Positions 51,419 through 60,965 of a stretch of 64,000 nt of DNA are shown in pieces (the stretch's first letter is position 1; each line of letters begins with the position of its first letter). The notes under the pieces were generated by a model, which did not search any database, was not told the DNA's origin, and was given only the letters and a program-made list of their open reading frames with translations. A program made the translations under genes and the position numbers. Origin of the DNA: Desulfovibrio piger (GTDB lineage: Bacteria; Desulfobacterota; Desulfovibrionia; Desulfovibrionales; Desulfovibrionaceae); assembly GCF_951793255.1 (NCBI RefSeq), contig NZ_OX636706.1, positions 372,001 to 436,000 on the forward strand. Direction: 5' to 3'.

Positions 51419-53332
51419 ATGTTGTCTACTTCCTTTTCCTTCGCCTTCGTTTCGAACTCCGCTGTGGTGGCAGAAAAGGTCCAGACCTATGCCCAGGAGC
51501 ATGGGTGGCCGCTGGAAGAAGTCCGTCTGGCTACCATGGAAGAGGCGCTGCCCGTGGCCAAACAATTGTTCGACCAGGGTGTGGATGTGATCCTGGGCGG
51601 CGGCGGAACCGGGAAGCTCCTGCGCCGTCATCTGAACGAACCCGTCGTCACCATCTCCCGGAGCCATATGTCCATCTTGCAGGCCCTGATGGAAGCCCGC
51701 GAATATACGGACAATGTGGCCGTGACATGCTATAACGCCACCCCCCCCTGGTCGGAACTGTTCTCCCGCCTGCTGCACATCCGCCTGCAGCCTATCCGTT
51801 TCACCAACTCCCGGGAACTGACCCTGGGCATCACCCAGGCCATCGCCCAGGGCGCCGGCTGCGTCGTGGGGGGCGGCGTCTGCGTCTCCATCGCGCAGGC
51901 CCACCACTGCCCGGGCATCGTGGTCTGTCCGGGCAACGAGGCCCTGGAACGGGCCTTCGAGGAAGCGTCCAACATCGCCCAGGCCCGCCGCCGTGACCGC
52001 GAACACGCGGCCTGGCTCCAGGACGTGGTCGATGCCCTCCATGAAGGAGTCATCGGGGTCGACCCTGCGGGCAAGCTGGCCCTCAGCAATCCCGTGGCCA
52101 GACAGGCCCTGGGACAGGATCGGCTCCGGGACGGCTGGGCACTGCAGCACCTTGGCCTTGCCGAAAGCCTGGAAACGGGACGGCCCACAGAAGGTACCCT
52201 GAAAGGGGAGAACGGCCAGGATCTTGTCTTCACCAGCAGCGCCGTAGTGGTCGATGGGGTCCAGAAAGGCGCCCTGAGCGTCCTGACGCCCGATGTCGTC
52301 CTGACGGATCTGCAACGGCGCCTCAAGCATTCCCGCCAGGCAGGCCTGCGGGCCAGGTTCACGCTGAACGACCTTCTTGGCGAGAGCTCTTCCATGAAGA
52401 CCCTGCGGGTACACGCCCAGCGTTTCGCCGAGTCCGACGCGGGGATATACATCCACGGGGAAAGCGGGACAGGCAAGGAATTGCTGGCGCATGCCATCCA
52501 CAATGCCAGCCCCAGGCGCCACGCGCCCTTCGTGGCCGTCAACTGCGGTGCCCTGCCGGAAAGCCTGCTGGAGAGCGAGCTGTTCGGCTATGCCGAGGGG
52601 GCGTTCACCGGCGCCCGTCGCGGCGGCAAGCAGGGCCTGTTCGAACTGGCGCAGGATGGCACCATCTTCCTGGACGAGATCGCGGACATCAGCGCCGCCG
52701 TGCAAGTCAGGCTCCTGCGTGTCCTGGAAAGCGGCGAGATCTTCCGCCTTGGCGGAGACAGGCCCGTGACCGTCAATGCCCGCGTGGTCTGCTCTTCCTG
52801 GAAAGATCTCGTGCAGGAGGTCAGGGAAGGGCGCTTCCGGGCGGATCTTTACTACCGCCTGACGCTGCTGCGCCTGGAGATGCCCCCCCTGCGTGAACGC
52901 CTCCAGGACATGACCTTGCTGGTCCGGCATATCATGCGCCGCATGGGGATGATCCACAAAAAGATGCCCCCCGAAGCCATCGAGCTTCTTTGCAGCTATC
53001 CCTGGCCCGGCAACGTGCGCGAGCTGGACGCATTGCTGCGCCGCTACTGCCTGATGTCCACCAGCGATGCCTTCCAGATGCCCCTGCTGCAGGAGCTGCT
53101 GCTCGACATGCGCCAGACGCAGGGCATCCTGGCCTCGCCCCGCAGGGTACCCGAGAACCGGGAGGAACAGGACCTGCCCGCAAGCGGCAGCCTGCGCCAG
53201 CGCCTGCGCCTCATGGAAAAGAAGATCATCCGCCAGGAACTGGTCCGCCAGCAGTACAGCAAAAAAAGCACTGCCCGCTCCCTGGGGATCAGCCTCAATA
53301 CCCTCTGGCGCAAGATGTGCGATGCGGACTAG
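51419..53332 (+). CDS. PrpR-type sigma-54-dependent transcriptional activator
   Basis: 637 residues. A PrpR N-terminal sensor domain (about 5-190: VDVILGGGGTGKLLRRHLNEPVVTI ... IVVCPGNEALERAFEEA) is followed by a PAS-like segment (LQDVVDALHEGVIGVDPAGKLALSNPVA), an AAA+ domain with Walker A GESGTGKE (about 346) and the sigma-54 contact GAFTGA (about 395), and a Fis-type helix-turn-helix at the end. It should sense a small molecule and activate RpoN promoters, most likely the one at 47491. AGGAG precedes ATG 51419. Confidence 0.9.
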   Translation: MLSTSFSFAFVSNSAVVAEKVQTYAQEHGWPLEEVRLATMEEALPVAKQLFDQGVDVILGGGGTGKLLRRHLNEPVVTISRSHMSILQALMEAREYTDNVAVTCYNATPPWSELFSRLLHIRLQPIRFTNSRELTLGITQAIAQGAGCVVGGGVCVSIAQAHHCPGIVVCPGNEALERAFEEASNIAQARRRDREHAAWLQDVVDALHEGVIGVDPAGKLALSNPVARQALGQDRLRDGWALQHLGLAESLETGRPTEGTLKGENGQDLVFTSSAVVVDGVQKGALSVLTPDVVLTDLQRRLKHSRQAGLRARFTLNDLLGESSSMKTLRVHAQRFAESDAGIYIHGESGTGKELLAHAIHNASPRRHAPFVAVNCGALPESLLESELFGYAEGAFTGARRGGKQGLFELAQDGTIFLDEIADISAAVQVRLLRVLESGEIFRLGGDRPVTVNARVVCSSWKDLVQEVREGRFRADLYYRLTLLRLEMPPLRERLQDMTLLVRHIMRRMGMIHKKMPPEAIELLCSYPWPGNVRELDALLRRYCLMSTSDAFQMPLLQELLLDMRQTQGILASPRRVPENREEQDLPASGSLRQRLRLMEKKIIRQELVRQQYSKKSTARSLGISLNTLWRKMCDAD

Positions 53333-53571
53333 GGCGGGAGACAGCGCTCCCTGCCGCCGTCCTCCCCGTCGACACAGAAAAAACGCTTGAAAAAAGACGG
53401 CGAACGTTGCATTCTCCGGGCGGTTCAAAGCCGCGTACAGCCGTTGTCTTCCGGGCCCCCGGATGGCAGGGGCTCTTTGGCGTTTTCTTTTTTCCGCTGC
53501 ATACGTGCTGGGTCCGGCAGGGCACAGGATCCATCCCAGGCACACCATTTTTCCATCTCCAGGAGTGATAC

Positions 53572-54267
53572 ATGGAGTTCAGTTTCTTTTCGATGATCAG
53601 CCAGGCCAGTCTCGTGGCCAAGATCGTGCTGTGCATCCTGGTGCTCATGTCCGTGGGCAGCTGGGGCATGATGATCCAGAAAACCCTGGCCCTCAACGCC
53701 GCCTACCGCAAGGCCCTGCAGGGCACCGACCTGTTCGAGAAGGCCCCCAGCCTGCGTGAGGCCGTGCTCTCCCTGGGCTCCGACCGTGCGTCCCCGCTCT
53801 ATTTCGTGGCCCATCAGGGCGTGATGGAGTTCAACCGCTCCAAGGAAGCCGGCAACAGCAGCGAGATCGTGGTGGACAACGTGCGCCGCTCCCTGCGCCA
53901 GGGCGTGGCCAGCGAGATGGCCCGTCTAGAGCGTTCCCTCTCCCTGCTGGCCACCGCCGCCAACACGGCCCCCTTCATCGGCCTGTTCGGTACGGTGTGG
54001 GGCATCATGCACTCCTTCCACTCCATCGGCATGCTCAAGTCCGCCTCCCTGGCCACGGTGGCCCCCGGCATCTCCGAAGCCCTGGTGGCCACGGCCATCG
54101 GTCTGGGCGTGGCCGTGCCCGCCACCATCGGTTTCAACATCTTCATGGGCAAGCTCTCGCAGGTGGACACCCTGCTGGTGAACTTTGCCGGCGTGTTCCT
54201 CAACCGCGTGCAGCGCGAACTCAATGCCCACCGCCCCGTGCAGCGCACGGGCACCACGGAGATGTAA
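53572..54267 (+). CDS. tolQ: TolQ/ExbB-family proton channel subunit
   Basis: 231 residues. Three membrane helices (about 15-38, 128-150, 165-190); [31 protein letters not shown] and [23 protein letters not shown] are the MotA/TolQ/ExbB signature. With TolR it uses proton flow to energise TolA. AGGAG precedes the ATG. First gene of tolQ-tolR-tolA-X-tolB-pal, so TolQ is preferred over ExbB. Confidence 0.92.
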   Translation: MEFSFFSMISQASLVAKIVLCILVLMSVGSWGMMIQKTLALNAAYRKALQGTDLFEKAPSLREAVLSLGSDRASPLYFVAHQGVMEFNRSKEAGNSSEIVVDNVRRSLRQGVASEMARLERSLSLLATAANTAPFIGLFGTVWGIMHSFHSIGMLKSASLATVAPGISEALVATAIGLGVAVPATIGFNIFMGKLSQVDTLLVNFAGVFLNRVQRELNAHRPVQRTGTTEM

Positions 54268-54268
54268 G

Positions 54269-54724
<456 letters not shown>

Positions 54725-54730
54725 TCAGCG

Positions 54731-55726
54731 ATGAACTGGGCCTCGTATCTTCTTTCCCTCTGCCTGCATCTGGCGGTCTTCCTGCTGATCATGTTCTGGC
54801 CCAGCTCGCCTCCGGTGAACCTGGAGACGCCGCCGGTGATGATCAGCCTGGTGGACGGCGCTCCGGGCGGCAACCGCACGCCCTCGAGCATCCTGGGCAA
54901 GATGGGCAAGCCCACGGACGGCCCCAGGGACGTCTCGCCCCCGGCCAAGAAGGCCGACGCGGCCGCGCCCGAACGGCCGGAGGTCAAGGCCGACCCCACG
55001 GCGGACAAAGCCCGTCCGGTGGAGGCCAAGCCCGAACCCAAGGTCGAGCGCAAGCCTGAGCCCAAGCATGAGGTCAAGCCCAAGCCCGAACCCAAGGACG
55101 CCACTCCCGTGGCCGAGAAAAAAGACAAGAAAAAGAAAGAGGACAAGAAAAAGGACGACGACAAGAAGCCCGAAAAGCCCAAGAAGGACGACAAGAAGAA
55201 GGACGATAAAAAGTCCACGCCCAAGGACGACAAGAAGACCGACAAAAAGGCCGACAAACCGTCCAAGGGCGACCCCGTGGCCGCAGCCATGAACCAGGCC
55301 CGCCGCGAAGCCACGTCCCGCGTCGAATCCGGGGACAAGGGCAGCAGCGTGGAACAGGCCCTGGCCCAGGCCCGCCGCAATGCCGGCGGCGATGGCGGCG
55401 GCGGTGGCGGCGAAGGCGACGGCCCCGGCGGCGGTGGCCTCAACGACGTCTACATGGGTCAGGTCATGCTTGCCGTGCGCCCCAACTGGAGCTTCACTTC
55501 CGCCACGCGCCTGAACCTGGTCTGCGTGGTCCGGGTCAAGGTCAACCTGCAGGGCGAAGTGGAAAAAGTCGACGTGACGCAAAGCTCCGGCAACGCGCAG
55601 TACGACTCCTCGGCGGCCAACGCCATCTGGCGCACCAGCCGGGCGGGGGCGTTCCCGCCGCCGCCGTCGGAACAGTACACCGAGCTGGACCTTGTCTTCA
55701 CCCTCAATGAACTCATGGGCCGCTAA
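54731..55726 (+). CDS. tolA: TolA-like protein (TonB/TolA C-terminal domain)
   Basis: 331 residues. N-terminal membrane anchor (5-25), then a Pro/Lys/Asp-rich spacer from about 60 to 180 with many KKDDKK blocks in place of E. coli TolA's long Ala/Lys helix, a glycine-rich hinge (about 217-238) and a TolA/TonB C-terminal domain (VRPNWSFTSATRLNLVCVVRVKVNLQGEVEKVDVTQSSGNAQYDSSAANAI). It bridges the inner-membrane TolQR to Pal/TolB at the outer membrane during division. Confidence 0.9.
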   Translation: MNWASYLLSLCLHLAVFLLIMFWPSSPPVNLETPPVMISLVDGAPGGNRTPSSILGKMGKPTDGPRDVSPPAKKADAAAPERPEVKADPTADKARPVEAKPEPKVERKPEPKHEVKPKPEPKDATPVAEKKDKKKKEDKKKDDDKKPEKPKKDDKKKDDKKSTPKDDKKTDKKADKPSKGDPVAAAMNQARREATSRVESGDKGSSVEQALAQARRNAGGDGGGGGGEGDGPGGGGLNDVYMGQVMLAVRPNWSFTSATRLNLVCVVRVKVNLQGEVEKVDVTQSSGNAQYDSSAANAIWRTSRAGAFPPPPSEQYTELDLVFTLNELMGR

Positions 55727-55790
55727 CCGGTCCGTCAAGGCGGTCGTGCCCGGTGGTGCGGCCGCCTTGCTGTCTTGAGATCCCGCTGTT

Positions 55791-55818
55791 TTTGGGGAAG
55801 GCCCCATCTTTCCCCAAA
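55791..55818 (+). repeat. Hairpin between tolA and the TonB-C protein gene
   Basis: TTTGGGGAA (55791-55799) and TTCCCCAAA (55810-55818), exact. Possible partial terminator or RNA-processing site inside the tol cluster. Confidence 0.4.
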
Positions 55819-55891
55819 GATGCGCCATTCTGGAACGGCATTGCTGCATAAGAGCCGCATCGGCATGCACATATGCCTTCGTGGAGGTCAC

Positions 55892-56689
55892 ATGAAACGA
55901 ATCCTTTCCCGCCCGACGGCCCTCTTGGGCCTGCTGCCGGTGCTCATGCTGTGCCTGGCGCCCCTGCACGCACGGGCCGCAGGCGCCGCTGCGGCGGACG
56001 TGGCCAACGGCTACGCCGGTGAGGCCATGGAAAAGATCCTGGCCAACTGGGCCGCCCCGGCCGACCGCGGCAAGGTGCGCATCGTGGTGCGCGTGGACGC
56101 GGAAGGCAAGGTGGAGCGCTGCGGCTATCTGGAAAAGTCCGCCAGCCAGGCCCTCAATGATTCCGTGTGCGGCGCGGTCATGAAGACCGCCGACCTGGGC
56201 AAGCCCCCCTACGGCATGAGCCAGGACGTCTACCTGACCTTCTGGCAGGGCAACATGGCCGACCTTTCCGGCACCAGCCGCCGCAAAGCCGCCGCAAAGC
56301 CCGCCGCGGGCACGGCCGCACCTGCCGCCGCGCCGGAGGCCAAGAGCGAGCCCGTCACGCTGGACACCAAGCCCGCAACCCTGACCACGCCGCTGAAGGC
56401 CCAGGACGCTTATGGCCCCAAACACGCTGCCTATTTCCGCAAGCTGGTCATGGAGCTGCGCAACGCCACCTTCATCCCCGCGGAACTGGCCAAGGGCACC
56501 TATTATGCCACGGTGCGCCTGGAGACGGACGCCTCGGGAAAGATCCTCAATTACAGCATCCTGCAAAGCAGCGGCAGCGAGCTGCTTGACAGATACGTCC
56601 GGCAGGGCATACGCCGGGCAGGAAAGGTCAGCCCCCCGCCCGCGGCTGTGGGCAGATTTGTGAACGTCACCCTAACTCTGGTGCGCTAG
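55892..56689 (+). CDS. Periplasmic protein with two TonB/TolA-C-like modules
   Basis: 265 residues. Signal peptide (MKRILSRPTALLGLLPVLML ... ARAAG). Two similar modules follow: residues about 30-110 (AMEKILANWAAPADRGKVRIVVRVDAEGKVERCGYLEKSASQALNDSVCGAV) and about 180-265 (YYATVRLETDASGKILNYSILQSSGSELLDRYVRQGIRRAG), separated by an Ala/Pro linker. Each resembles a TonB/TolA C-terminal domain, without a membrane anchor. GGAGGT precedes ATG 55892. It may work with TolA or TolB; this position is often taken by nothing in other tol operons. Confidence 0.75.
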   Translation: MKRILSRPTALLGLLPVLMLCLAPLHARAAGAAAADVANGYAGEAMEKILANWAAPADRGKVRIVVRVDAEGKVERCGYLEKSASQALNDSVCGAVMKTADLGKPPYGMSQDVYLTFWQGNMADLSGTSRRKAAAKPAAGTAAPAAAPEAKSEPVTLDTKPATLTTPLKAQDAYGPKHAAYFRKLVMELRNATFIPAELAKGTYYATVRLETDASGKILNYSILQSSGSELLDRYVRQGIRRAGKVSPPPAAVGRFVNVTLTLVR

Positions 56690-56714
56690 ACACCACCACA
56701 AGGACCATTACGCC

Positions 56715-58028
56715 ATGAAACGTCTTGCCATCCTTTTGGCCCTGGCCGTCACGCTGTCCCTGGGCAGCGCCGCCCAGGCCGCCATGCGTGTCGATATCTA
56801 CGGCCCCGGCCAGAATATCGTGAACCTTGCCCTGGCAGCCCCCCTCACCGGCCCCCAGAAGCAGGCCAACGGCATGGGCGCCAAACTGCAGAAACTGGTG
56901 GAAGAGAACCTCAGCTTCCTGCCCTTCATGCGCCTGACGCCCGCCTCCTCCGTGCTGGGCGGTACCCTGCTGCCCGGCTACGAGCCCCCGAGCCTGGACT
57001 TCAAGCGCTTCCAGCTGGCCGGTTCGGACATCGTGGTCACCACCTACTGGCCCAACGGCGACAGCGGCACCAGCTCCGTGCAGATCCGCGCCTTTGAGAC
57101 CAACACCGGCGGCCGTCTGTTCGGCAAGGAATACCCCCAGGTGCGTGCCGGCGACCTGCCCGAAGTGGCCGACCGCTTCTGTGCCGACCTGCTCGAAGTG
57201 CTGACCGGCAGCGGCGCCTTCTTCCGCTCCACCCTGGCCTTCGTCAAGAAATCCGGCCGCCTGTCCGCCAACGTGTGGCTGGTCAAGCCCACGGGCCGCG
57301 ACCTGCGTCAGATCACCAACATCAAGGGCGAAGCCATGTCCCCGGCCTGGTCCCCGGACGGCCGCTTCATCGTTTTCACCCATATCGACGAAAAGTCCCA
57401 CTCCCTGGGTGTGTGGGACCGCAAAAAGGGCAGCGTGCAGCGCGTGCGCTTCCCCGGCAACGTGGTCATCGGGCCTTCGTTCACGCCTGACAACAAGGTG
57501 GCCGTGGCCCTTTCCAACGGCCGCTACCCCGTCATCTTCCTGCTGAACCACGGCTTCCAGAAGGAACGCATCCTCGAAGGCGGCAACTCCATCAACGTGT
57601 CGCCCACCTTCGACAAGACCGGCACCAAGATGGTTTTCACCTCCTCGCGCCTGGGCGGCCCCCAGATCTTCATGAAGGACCTGAGCTCCGGCAGCATCAC
57701 CCGCGTCAGCAAGAACGGCGGCTACAATACCGAAGCCAACCTCTCGCCTGACGGCACCTTGGTGACCTACAGCCGCATGACCGAATACGGCCACCGCATC
57801 TTCGTGCAGGACATGGTCACCGGCCTGGAACGCCAGATCACCTTCGGCCCCGGCAGCGACGAGCAGCCCTCCTTCTGCGGCGACAGCTACTTCATCGCCT
57901 TCGCCTCCAGCCGCGGCGGCTCCCGCGGCATCTACCTGACCACCCGTCATGGCGGCGATGCCAAGAAGGTGCCCACCGGCGGCGGCGCGGCCTCGTTCCC
58001 CCGCTGGGGCATGCCTGACGGCAAGTAG
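56715..58028 (+). CDS. tolB: Tol-Pal system protein TolB
   Basis: 437 residues. Signal peptide (MKRLAILLALAVTLSLGSAAQA), an N-terminal alpha/beta domain to about 165, then a six-bladed beta propeller with repeated SPDG/WSPDGRFIVFTH, NVSPTFDKTGTKMVFTSSRLGGPQIF and LSPDGTLVTYSRM units. It is the periplasmic partner of Pal and TolA. Confidence 0.94.
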   Translation: MKRLAILLALAVTLSLGSAAQAAMRVDIYGPGQNIVNLALAAPLTGPQKQANGMGAKLQKLVEENLSFLPFMRLTPASSVLGGTLLPGYEPPSLDFKRFQLAGSDIVVTTYWPNGDSGTSSVQIRAFETNTGGRLFGKEYPQVRAGDLPEVADRFCADLLEVLTGSGAFFRSTLAFVKKSGRLSANVWLVKPTGRDLRQITNIKGEAMSPAWSPDGRFIVFTHIDEKSHSLGVWDRKKGSVQRVRFPGNVVIGPSFTPDNKVAVALSNGRYPVIFLLNHGFQKERILEGGNSINVSPTFDKTGTKMVFTSSRLGGPQIFMKDLSSGSITRVSKNGGYNTEANLSPDGTLVTYSRMTEYGHRIFVQDMVTGLERQITFGPGSDEQPSFCGDSYFIAFASSRGGSRGIYLTTRHGGDAKKVPTGGGAASFPRWGMPDGK

Positions 58029-58151
58029 TTTTTGGCAGATTTTGTAAAATCCGGAGGTCCTGCCCGGCTTTTTCGGAAAAACCGGGCAGATTTCTGGAAA
58101 AAATAGGGGAATCCCCCCTATCCTGACTTGACAAAACTTGGTTCACATATA

Positions 58152-58185
58152 CCATCCGTTCTGCGGATGGGATACCGCCATCCGC
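58152..58185 (+). promoter_or_regulatory. Alternative hairpins in the pal leader
   Basis: CCATCCG (58152-58158), GCGGATGG (58163-58170) and CCATCCGC (58178-58185): the middle segment can pair with either outer one. A TTGACA box lies near 58127-58132, but without a well-spaced -10. Confidence 0.4.
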
Positions 58186-58242
58186 TGTGTACAGAAAGGA
58201 AAGGTACCTTTTTGGAGTTAGAGCTGTTCAGGAGGACACACA

Positions 58243-58710
58243 ATGAAACGCTACGCTCTTATCCTTGCTCTGGTTATGGCCCTCGCCGCCGGTTTCGGCT
58301 GCGCCAAGAAGACCCAGGACGCCACCGGCGATGTCGATGACATGAGCCCCGAAATGCGTGCTGCCATCCAGCAGATCACTGACGGTCGCGTGCTGTTTGC
58401 TTTCGACAAGTTCGACATTCAGCCCCAGTACAAAGACATGCTGACCGCCAAGGCTGAACTGATGAAGAAGTACCCCAGCATCCGCGTGCGCATCGAAGGT
58501 AACTGCGACGAACGCGGTACCCAGGAATACAACCTGGCCCTGGGCGAACGCCGCGCCCGCGCCGCTTATGACTACATGGTTCGCCTGGGCGTGAACCCCG
58601 GCCAGCTGGAAATGATCAGCTACGGCAAGGAAAAGCCCGTGGTGCAGGGTTCCGGCGAAAGCGTGTGGGCCCAGAACCGCCGCGACGACTTCTGCGTGAT
58701 CGCTCACTAG
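58243..58710 (+). CDS. pal: Peptidoglycan-associated lipoprotein Pal
   Basis: 155 residues. Lipoprotein signal ending in AAGFGC (lipobox), then an OmpA-like domain: RVLFAFDKFDIQPQYKDML, IEGNCDERGTQEYNLALGERRARAAYDYMVRLGV and YGKEKPVVQG carry the diaminopimelate-binding residues. It anchors the outer membrane to peptidoglycan and binds TolB. The ribosome site is AGGAGG. A 214-bp leader with its own hairpins suggests extra expression beyond the tol transcript. Confidence 0.95.
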   Translation: MKRYALILALVMALAAGFGCAKKTQDATGDVDDMSPEMRAAIQQITDGRVLFAFDKFDIQPQYKDMLTAKAELMKKYPSIRVRIEGNCDERGTQEYNLALGERRARAAYDYMVRLGVNPGQLEMISYGKEKPVVQGSGESVWAQNRRDDFCVIAH

Positions 58711-58730
58711 TCGTCAGCCATCCGGCTTTT

Positions 58731-58762
58731 AAGGGTCGCCCTTCGGGGCGACCCTTTTTTTT
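58731..58762 (+). terminator. Strong terminator after pal
   Basis: GGGTCGCCC (58733-58741), TTCG tetraloop, GGGCGACCC (58746-58754), then eight T. Ends the tol-pal cluster. Confidence 0.95.
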
Positions 58763-58922
58763 CGCCCCCCGTCCAAGGGCCGCCCCTTGCGGGGGCGTAC
58801 GCCTAAGGCTACACTGCTCCCGAAAAAGCGGCTACAGCCCCTTTTTCTTCCCCTGCCTGTCCGGGCAACAGGCCATGCAGACACTGCCTGCCCGTTTTGC
58901 AGTGCGCGCAGCAAGGATCAAA

Positions 58923-59885
58923 ATGAAGATAGTTGTGCTTGACGGCGACGTCATCAACCCCGGCGACATCAGCTGGGCGCCCCTGGAAAAACTGGGCGAG
59001 GTGGCCATCTACGGCGATACGCCCGAAGACCTGATCGTGGAACGGGCCGCCGGCGCGGAAGTGCTGGTCACCAACAAGGTCCCCCTGCGGTCGGGCACGC
59101 TGTCCCGCCTGCCCGACCTGCGTATGGTGGCCGTCCTGGCCACAGGTTACGACATCATCGATACTGCCGACGCCGCCGCACACGGCATCCCTGTCTGCAA
59201 CGTGGTGGCCTACGGCGTGGACGACGTGGCCCAACATGCCTGGGCCCTGCTGCTGGAGCTGTGCCGCCGTACCGGCGAGCATACGGCCAGCGTCTGCGCC
59301 GGTGAATGGAAAGACACCTGGTGCTACTGGAAGACCACGCCCGTCTGCCTGCGCGGGCGGACGCTGGGCGTCATCGGCTTCGGCTCCATCGGCCGCCGTG
59401 TAGGCGAGCTGGGGCACGCCTTCGGCATGTCCGTCCTGGCCAACTGCCGCACCCCCCGCAACCCTCCGTCCTACAGCCCGTTCGCCTTCGCCTCCACGGA
59501 CCAGATATTCCAGCAGGCCGACGTCATCTCCCTGCACTGCCCGCTGACCGATGCCACCCGGGCCCTCATCAACGCCAAGGCCCTGGCCCGCATGAAGCCC
59601 GGCGCCATCCTCATCAACACGGCCCGCGGCCCTCTGCTGGATGAGGCCGCCGTGGCCGAGGCCCTGCACAGCGGCAAGCTGGGCGGCCTGGGCGTGGACG
59701 TGCTGGCCAAGGAGCCCCCGGCGGCGGACAATCCCCTGCTGCACACGCCCAACACCCTCATCACGCCCCACATGGCCTGGGCCACGGCCCGTTCGCGGCA
59801 GAACATCATCAACCTCACGGCCGAGAACATCCTCCGCTGGCAGCAGGGCACCCCGGTCAACGTGGTCAACGGCGTGAAGGAATAA
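58923..59885 (+). CDS. D-2-hydroxyacid dehydrogenase (hydroxypyruvate reductase-like)
   Basis: 320 residues. NAD-binding GVIGFGSIGRRVGELGHAFG (Rossmann GxGxxG), ADVISLHCPLTDATRALINAKALARMKPGAILINTARGPLLDE (with the catalytic Arg), a Glu in GVDVLAKEPPA and the catalytic His in ITPHMAWATARSRQN. It reduces a 2-oxoacid such as hydroxypyruvate or glyoxylate with NAD(P)H; the closest-looking annotated relatives are glycerate dehydrogenases. AAGGAT precedes ATG 58923; the frame is open upstream to 58665 across the pal terminator, which is not coding. Confidence 0.9.
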   Translation: MKIVVLDGDVINPGDISWAPLEKLGEVAIYGDTPEDLIVERAAGAEVLVTNKVPLRSGTLSRLPDLRMVAVLATGYDIIDTADAAAHGIPVCNVVAYGVDDVAQHAWALLLELCRRTGEHTASVCAGEWKDTWCYWKTTPVCLRGRTLGVIGFGSIGRRVGELGHAFGMSVLANCRTPRNPPSYSPFAFASTDQIFQQADVISLHCPLTDATRALINAKALARMKPGAILINTARGPLLDEAAVAEALHSGKLGGLGVDVLAKEPPAADNPLLHTPNTLITPHMAWATARSRQNIINLTAENILRWQQGTPVNVVNGVKE

Positions 59886-60048
59886 CCAACGAACCAACAC
59901 CGGAAGGCGCGGGCGCGGCCAGTGCTGCGCCTCCGGTCACGGAACGGCAAAAGCACCAGCCTCCCTGTCCTTTCCCCACCGGTCCTTCCCCCGAAAGGAA
60001 GCGGCAGGAGCTCAGGGACGCATCTTCCACAAGACATCCGAGCCCATC

Positions 60049-60846
60049 ATGTTTTTCGACATCCACACCCACGCCTTCCATCCCAAGATCGCCCACAAGG
60101 CCGTGGACCATCTCAATACGGTCTATCACCTGGACTGCCGCGGTGACGGCACCATCGAACACCTTCTGGAGCGTGAGAAGGCCGCCGGCATCGACAGATG
60201 CATCGTCCTCTGTGCGGCCACGGCCCCCGCGCAGGTCATCCCGGCCAACAACTACGCCATGAAGCTGCAGCGGGAACATGAGGAAGTCATCGGCTTCGGC
60301 ACCCTGCACCCGGCCTATGTGGACTGGGAAGACGAACTGGAACGCATGAAGGCGGGCGGCCTGCGCGGCATCAAGCTCCATCCCGATTTCCAGGGCTTCG
60401 CGCTCAACGACCGCCGCCTGCTGCCCATCTTCGAGAGCGCCCAGGACGACTTCGTCTTCGAGATCCATATCGGCAGCGACGCTCCCCTGGACAAGGCCCC
60501 TTCCAGCCCCTTCATGCTGGCCGACCTCATGCGCTCCTTCCCGCGCCTGCGGGTCATCGGTGCCCATTTCGGCGGCTATCAGATGTGGGATTACAGCCTG
60601 GAGGCCCTGGGCGACTTTGAGAACCTCTGGATAGACACCTCCAGCACCACGCCCTATGTGACGCCCTCGCTCCTGCAGCGGCTGCTGGCCCGTCACTCCC
60701 CGGACAGGCTGCTGTTCGGCACGGACTGGCCGCTCTATGATCCCGCCCACGAGCTGGAGCGCCTGCGTACCATGAGCGGCCTGAGCGAGGACGCCATGGA
60801 GCGCATCCTCAGCAATGCGGGCCGCCTGCTGGGGATCGGGGCTTGA
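60049..60846 (+). CDS. Amidohydrolase-2-family TIM-barrel metalloprotein
   Basis: 265 residues. FFDIHTHAFHP is the first metal-binding HxH strand; LRGIKLHPDFQGF, VFEIHIGSD, VIGAHFGG and LLFGTDWPLYDP give the remaining His/Asp ligands. Relatives hydrolyse or decarboxylate small substrates; this one's substrate is unknown. The ribosome site is poor. The stop codon overlaps the -35 box of the SRP RNA promoter. Confidence 0.85.
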   Translation: MFFDIHTHAFHPKIAHKAVDHLNTVYHLDCRGDGTIEHLLEREKAAGIDRCIVLCAATAPAQVIPANNYAMKLQREHEEVIGFGTLHPAYVDWEDELERMKAGGLRGIKLHPDFQGFALNDRRLLPIFESAQDDFVFEIHIGSDAPLDKAPSSPFMLADLMRSFPRLRVIGAHFGGYQMWDYSLEALGDFENLWIDTSSTTPYVTPSLLQRLLARHSPDRLLFGTDWPLYDPAHELERLRTMSGLSEDAMERILSNAGRLLGIGA

Positions 60847-60872
60847 CAGCAGCCCCCTTTTACGGCTAGCTT
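60843..60872 (+). promoter_or_regulatory. Promoter of the SRP RNA gene
   Basis: TTGACA (60843-60848), 18-base spacer, TAGCTT (60867-60872). The -35 box includes the stop codon of the amidohydrolase gene. The predicted start agrees with the RNA 5' end near 60881. Confidence 0.65.
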
Positions 60873-60880
60873 GCCTTCAA

Positions 60881-60957
60881 GCCGGACGGCGGCAGCACTG
60901 CCAACCCCGTCAGGTTCGAAAGAAAGCAGCGGTAACAGCCGCTGCCGGGTGTCCGGC
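60881..60957 (+). ncRNA. ffs: Small signal recognition particle RNA (4.5S type)
   Basis: Domain IV is clear: GTCAGG-TTC-GAAA-GAA-AGCAGC (60909-60930), where TTC/GAA is closed by a GAAA tetraloop between the conserved internal loops. The ends pair: GCCGGAC (60881-60887) with GTCCGGC (60951-60957), and CGGCAGC with GCTGCCG further in. At about 77 nt it is the short bacterial form without an Alu domain, shorter than the 114-nt E. coli RNA. It binds Ffh and targets membrane proteins to FtsY. A promoter and terminator flank it. Confidence 0.9.
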
Positions 60958-60965
60958 CCACAAAA

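Noticed and set aside
51374-53548. Long leftward frame across the PrpR-type regulator gene
   Set aside because: Antisense shadow; no domain and no ribosome site.
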